From Treponema sp. UBA4232 (GTDB lineage: Bacteria > Spirochaetota > Spirochaetia > Treponematales > Treponemataceae): a DNA stretch of 9,569 nt. The translations under genes were made by a program, and so were the position numbers. How positions within the stretch are numbered: the first letter of the stretch is position 1; each line of letters opens with the position of its first letter. Location of the stretch: the NCBI GenBank assembly GCA_002396325.1, contig DGXM01000127.1, positions 1-9,569 of the forward strand. Reading direction: 5' to 3'. The notes under the pieces are model-generated. The model did not search any database. It saw only the letters and a list, made by a program, of their open reading frames with translations, and was not told the DNA's origin. This document shows, in pieces, positions 6,492 to 9,569 of this stretch.

Positions 6492-8777
6492 ATGACTGAG
6501 TTACTTGCCCCGGCCGGAAATATCGAGGCCTTGGACGCTGCCATCGGTGAAGGTGCCGATGCTGTTTATTTGGGACTGAAAAGTTTTAACGCAAGACTGC
6601 GCTCATCCAACTTTGCATGGAGCCAGTTCGAGGGTGCCGTTCAAAATGTGCACCGCCTCGGTAAGAAGATTTATGTCACTGTAAACACGGTCTGTGAAGA
6701 GTCTGAGACAGAACGGCTGTACCGCTTTCTTTCCTATCTTGACAAAATAAGACCGGACGGACTTATTGTGCAGGATTTTGGAGTCATCCGCATGTGTCAG
6801 GAATTTTTTCCGAATCTTGAACTCCATGCATCAACCCAAATGAATGTCTCGTCTGCCGCCGCCGCCAACGAACTCTGCCGTCAGGGACTCAAACGTGTGG
6901 TGCTTGCGCGCGAACTGGGTCTTGACGAAATCAGAAGTGTAAAATCGTCCACAAACGCACAACTTGAAATCTTTGTTCACGGGGCACTCTGCGTAAGCGA
7001 AAGCGGACTCTGCCTTTTTTCAAGCTACCTTGGTGGAAAATCAGCAAACAGAGGAATGTGCACACAGGCATGCCGCCGTTATTACAATGCGGAAGTTCCG
7101 GGCGGAGAACAGCAGGGATATTATTTTTCACCGTGCGACCTTCAGCTCATAGACCACGTGCCTGAACTCATGCAGATTGGAGTTGACAGCTTCAAAATCG
7201 AAGGACGCATGAAATCCGCTGAATATGTGGGAGCCGTAACCGCAGCTTACCGTTACGTGATGGACCACTGGGAGTCAGACCGGAAAGGTGCAATCGCCGA
7301 AGGAAAAAGAATCCTAAGCACGGATTTTGCACGCTCGAAGACCGATTACTGGTACGGATTCGACACCGAAGAAAAAGGCGTTGATGAAGCAGGTCAAAAA
7401 ATACTCAATCCGTCGCAGGCCGGGGGAACCGGAATCTACCTTGGAAAAATCACCGATCTGCGTGAAGCAAGCGAGTCGGAAATCAACGAATCCCAGAGAT
7501 TTGCAAAATCAGGCCCCGCACAGACAGACGGAAATCAGACATCACCGGCAGACTCAGAAAAACCCGCCATACAGATGGCATTAATCACCGGAGGCAGCTA
7601 CGATCCTGATCCCGGCGACAGCATAAGACTCCACCGTCACGACGACACAGGCCGCGTGAGCCACAAAGTAAGAGTCGTAAAGACAGATGCAAAAGGCAGA
7701 CGCTGGGTGGACATTCCGCTTGGATTCACCCGCTCGGACGAAGTGTATCTTCTGCAGACAAAATCCATGTCCAAGCGCTACAAACGCGTGATTCCGCAGG
7801 ATCTCTCCCGTTTCAGAAGACAGCCGGGAGGAGAAAGACTTCCGATTCTTGATTTGACCCCGGTTGAAAAAAACGAGCTCAAATGGTTTCCCGAAGGACT
7901 TTACATCGCGGTTTCCACCGTGGCGGACGCTCATCTTGTACAGACCATGCATCCCGTGCGTGTGATTCTTGAACTCAACAACGAAACATCATTCGACCTG
8001 CTCCACAAAGGCACTCCCGAAAAACCCCTGCTTCCGTTCAGCAAAAAAATGACCATAATCTCGCTTGACCCCTTTGTTCCTGAAGGAGGAATGTCACATC
8101 TTCAGGAGACTGTAAACAAACTGGTGGAAATGGGATACCAGACTTTCATCGTAAACAATCTTGCCCACATCAATATGCTGAAAAGCAAAAAAGTCAACAT
8201 GATTGCAGGTCCCTTCCTCTACACATTCAACAAATGGGCAGTCAGCTTTCTGGAAAACGAAGACATCATGGCAATTCAAATGCCGTATGAAAACTCCGAA
8301 CGAAATCTTTCGAACACATTCAAAACCGCAATGGAAAGATCCCGTGTGCTCATTCCAGTTTTTGCCTACCCCACTCTTTTCCGCATGAGATTCAAGCTGC
8401 CGAAGGATTACGATTTCACATTCTTCAGCGACAAGGAGGGCATGGGATTCAAAGTAAACTCCACACCCGACGGTTCTTTCGTCATGCCGGAATATCCTTT
8501 CAGCATCATCGACAAAATGTCGTCTCTCGAAAGCAAGGGATGGAACCACCTGCTGATTGACTTTTCAAAGACCAAGGTTCAAAAAGGCGACCTGAAAAAT
8601 CTCATCGCGCTGATTCAAAGCCGCAAAGTGATAGAAGGTTCTTCCCGCTTCAACTGGAAGGACGGTTTCTACAACCCTGAAAAAATCGAAGCATTCAAAG
8701 CTCTCAGTGAAAAGAATGCCGCAGAACAGAAAAAAACGGGGAGCCGCTCAAAACCAAAGAACACCAGAAAACGGTAA
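6492..8777 (+). CDS. U32-family protein, likely RNA hydroxylation factor (RlhA/TrhP-like)
   Basis: This 761-residue protein belongs to the U32 family, long annotated as collagenase-like peptidases. Several members are now known to act in RNA hydroxylation (RlhA on 23S rRNA, TrhP on tRNA) or ubiquinone synthesis (UbiU/UbiV, which bind an Fe-S cluster through cysteines). The N-terminus ELLAPAGNIEALDAAIGEGA is the classic start of the TIM-barrel-like domain, which ends at about residue 260. The signature HGALCVSESGLC followed by NRGMCTQACRRYY gives C167, C174, C190 and C194, with C215 in SPCDLQL; these probably hold an Fe-S cluster. After residue 310 comes a beta-rich region, then a second half (about 440-730) that looks like a degenerate barrel. 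The tail is strongly basic (GSRSKPKNTRKR). It is longer than E. coli RlhA, and the C-terminal part fits the DUF3656-containing subgroup. Which RNA it modifies cannot be told from the sequence. No Shine-Dalgarno precedes it. Confidence 0.9.
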   Translation: MTELLAPAGNIEALDAAIGEGADAVYLGLKSFNARLRSSNFAWSQFEGAVQNVHRLGKKIYVTVNTVCEESETERLYRFLSYLDKIRPDGLIVQDFGVIRMCQEFFPNLELHASTQMNVSSAAAANELCRQGLKRVVLARELGLDEIRSVKSSTNAQLEIFVHGALCVSESGLCLFSSYLGGKSANRGMCTQACRRYYNAEVPGGEQQGYYFSPCDLQLIDHVPELMQIGVDSFKIEGRMKSAEYVGAVTAAYRYVMDHWESDRKGAIAEGKRILSTDFARSKTDYWYGFDTEEKGVDEAGQKILNPSQAGGTGIYLGKITDLREASESEINESQRFAKSGPAQTDGNQTSPADSEKPAIQMALITGGSYDPDPGDSIRLHRHDDTGRVSHKVRVVKTDAKGRRWVDIPLGFTRSDEVYLLQTKSMSKRYKRVIPQDLSRFRRQPGGERLPILDLTPVEKNELKWFPEGLYIAVSTVADAHLVQTMHPVRVILELNNETSFDLLHKGTPEKPLLPFSKKMTIISLDPFVPEGGMSHLQETVNKLVEMGYQTFIVNNLAHINMLKSKKVNMIAGPFLYTFNKWAVSFLENEDIMAIQMPYENSERNLSNTFKTAMERSRVLIPVFAYPTLFRMRFKLPKDYDFTFFSDKEGMGFKVNSTPDGSFVMPEYPFSIIDKMSSLESKGWNHLLIDFSKTKVQKGDLKNLIALIQSRKVIEGSSRFNWKDGFYNPEKIEAFKALSEKNAAEQKKTGSRSKPKNTRKR

Positions 8778-8789
8778 GGAGTTTTCTAT

Positions 8790-8822
8790 AAGGAGGATTC
8801 AATGCCCTGCATCGAGTGTTGA
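8790..8822 (+). other. Strong ribosome binding site with six-codon frame MPCIEC
   Basis: AAGGAGG (8790-8796) sits 5 nt before ATG 8802, the best Shine-Dalgarno in the window. It opens only MPCIEC and then two consecutive TGA codons (8820-8825). A second ATG (8822) overlaps the first stop and gives a 10-codon frame ending at 8854. After the two TGAs the first frame stays open to a TAG at 8892-8894, touching the end of ssb. This may be the remnant of a small gene, a tiny translated peptide, or chance. It is only 12 nt past the U32 stop and would be co-transcribed with it. Confidence 0.35.
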
Positions 8823-8893
8823 TGATTCAGGACAGAAAAAAATGGCAGTTTTAACCGTATTTCCAGAATGGATTACGACTCCCCGGCGAAGTG

Positions 8894-9352
8894 TTAGAAT
8901 TCCACCTGCTCCACCTCCTGTTCATTTTTTGCCGCCATGGCAGCCTCCTGCAAAAGCGCCAGTTTCTGCTTCTTCGTAAGTGCCGGACCTGCGTTTTCGT
9001 CTGGAGAGCCGTCATCGGTCTTTTTATATACGGGCTTGTATTCAATGTGCTCGGCAATGATTTTCACCTTTGAACGTCCCTTGCCGTCCGCATCCTTCCA
9101 TCGTTCCTGCTTGAGACGTCCTACAACACGAACACCGCGTCCCTTGAAGGCACACTTGCATGTCACATCCGCAAGATTGCCGAACGAGTCCACATCGAAA
9201 TACGAGACTTCCTCATTTGTCCTGCCGTCCGCAGTCTTTATGAAACGGTTCACCGCCAGCGGAAATGTGCACACGCTGAACGATACGTTTTCTTTTTTTT
9301 CGGGCTGACGGACAACATTTCCTTCCAAAATAATCTGATTCAATGCATTCAT
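8894..9352 (-). CDS. ssb: Single-stranded DNA-binding protein
   Basis: This 152-residue protein coats single-stranded DNA during replication, repair and recombination and recruits partners through its C-terminus. The OB-fold spans residues 3 to about 110, recognisable from LNQIILEGNVVRQPE, FPLAVNRF, VSYFDVDSFGNLAD, GRGVRVVGRLKQERW and VKIIAEHIEYKP. A short linker, a Lys/Ala-rich helix (LTKKQKLALLQEAAMAAK) and the acidic end EQEVEQVEF follow. The terminal Phe is kept, but the usual DDDIPF tip is not. I chose ATG 9350-9352 because it has a good Shine-Dalgarno; an in-frame ATG at 9416-9418 would add 22 residues that come from the structured leader. The gene is not beside rpsF or rpsR here, so it may be a stand-alone or second ssb. 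It converges on the U32 gene, with no clear terminator in the 116 bp between them. Confidence 0.93.
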   Translation of the reverse strand: MNALNQIILEGNVVRQPEKKENVSFSVCTFPLAVNRFIKTADGRTNEEVSYFDVDSFGNLADVTCKCAFKGRGVRVVGRLKQERWKDADGKGRSKVKIIAEHIEYKPVYKKTDDGSPDENAGPALTKKQKLALLQEAAMAAKNEQEVEQVEF

Positions 9353-9359
9353 AATTTTT

Positions 9360-9364
9360 CCTCC
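9360..9364 (-). promoter_or_regulatory. Shine-Dalgarno of ssb
   Basis: On the minus strand GGAGG lies 7 nt before the ATG at 9352. It decides the start of ssb. Confidence 0.85.
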
Positions 9365-9368
9365 GCGG

Positions 9369-9430
9369 CTGCAAGGCCACGTTTTTATAATCTTGCAGAC
9401 CTTAATGAAGCGCGCCATTCATTTTGGTCT
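9369..9430 (-). promoter_or_regulatory. Structured 5' leader of ssb with two stem-loops
   Basis: Two perfect inverted repeats fill the leader. The 5' one (9430-9397) has AGACC/GGTCT and, after a 2x2 internal loop, AATGAA/TTCATT around an 8-nt loop. The second (9398-9369) is CTGCAAG/CTTGCAG around a 16-nt loop and ends 4 nt before the Shine-Dalgarno. They share bases 9397-9398, so they compete slightly. With the -10 at 9441-9436 the transcript would start at 9429-9430, placing the first stem at the very 5' end of the mRNA. The structure could stabilise the mRNA or be a site for control of SSB synthesis. Confidence 0.5.
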
Positions 9431-9435
9431 TCACT

Positions 9436-9441
9436 ATTATA
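9436..9441 (-). promoter_or_regulatory. -10 box of the ssb promoter
   Basis: On the minus strand this is a perfect TATAAT. No good -35 lies 16-18 bp upstream, but the upstream DNA is very A/T-rich, including the T-tract of the neighbouring terminator. Confidence 0.55.
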
Positions 9442-9487
9442 ATATGCGCGGATTTTCATTTTCGTATATAAATCAGAAAAAAAAATC

Positions 9488-9521
9488 AAAAAAAAATCCC
9501 CCGCGGAAAAAACCACAGGGG
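9488..9521 (-). terminator. Intrinsic terminator of an upstream minus-strand transcript
   Basis: Read on the minus strand, CCCC (9521-9518), one bulged T, GTGG (9516-9513), a TTTTTT loop, then CCGC (9506-9503) and GGGG (9502-9499) form an 8 bp stem, followed by nine T (9496-9488) and a further T-run beyond GA. It ends a transcript entering from the right edge; I cannot identify that gene from the remaining 48 bases. Confidence 0.85.
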
Positions 9522-9569
9522 AAATCAATCCGAACGTCAAATCATCCGGGAAAGTCTTATGGGAGCCTG

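Noticed and set aside
8094..8549. Antisense 151-codon frame in the U32 gene
   Set aside because: It is a shadow frame opposite conserved coding sequence, with no ribosome binding site or family signal.
8802..8894. Selenoprotein reading through TGA after MPCIEC
   Set aside because: Two TGA codons in tandem and no recognisable SECIS-like hairpin or selenoprotein family.
9353..9418. 22-residue longer ssb starting at 9418
   Set aside because: The extra codons are the structured leader, and the conserved OB-fold and Shine-Dalgarno fit 9352.
9522..9569. End of a tRNA or other known RNA gene at the right edge
   Set aside because: No CCA end, T-arm or other known RNA motif is visible in 48 bases; a protein-coding tail is equally possible.

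Overview
The window looks like chromosome from a treponeme-type spirochete. The base composition is moderate (about half G+C by eye), and the gene content fits that group: a bacterial XPB/ERCC3 helicase with its partner, a long U32-family protein and a single-strand binding protein. No phage, plasmid or transposase gene is present. The genus is inferred from family resemblance and was not tested by a search.

Positions 1-520 hold an array of composite palindromes (1-about 330), then a GC-rich potentially folded segment (332-450), then a promoter (485-513). A two-gene operon follows: a Rossmann/SDR-like protein without recognisable catalytic residues (521-1336) and an MgtC/SapB-family membrane protein (1356-2027). 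Positions 2028-2503 carry a second array of the same palindromes in the opposite orientation, so the operon is bracketed by inverted arrays.

Positions 2504-6427 are a second transcription unit. A good sigma70-type promoter drives the XPB-like DNA helicase (2541-4346), whose stop overlaps the start of a 694-residue partner (4343-6427). The partner carries a domain visibly related to the helicase's own N-terminal domain, so the two proteins probably act together on DNA. A third promoter (6456-6485) drives a 761-residue U32 protein with the family's cysteine motif (6492-8777), probably an RNA-modification enzyme rather than a protease. A strong ribosome binding site in front of a six-codon frame follows at 8790-8822.

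The right end is on the minus strand. ssb (9352-8894) has a leader of about 77 nt with two perfect inverted repeats, and an intrinsic terminator (9521-9488) ends an upstream minus-strand transcript from beyond the window.

Two patterns stand out. First, the three plus-strand first-in-transcript genes (521, 2541, 6492) each have a TATACT -10 box ending 6-8 bases before the ATG and no usable Shine-Dalgarno, which predicts leaderless mRNAs; the downstream genes have Shine-Dalgarno sites. Second, the palindrome arrays are built from paired half-elements whose stems differ by compensating changes, as in REP/REPIN-type non-autonomous elements.
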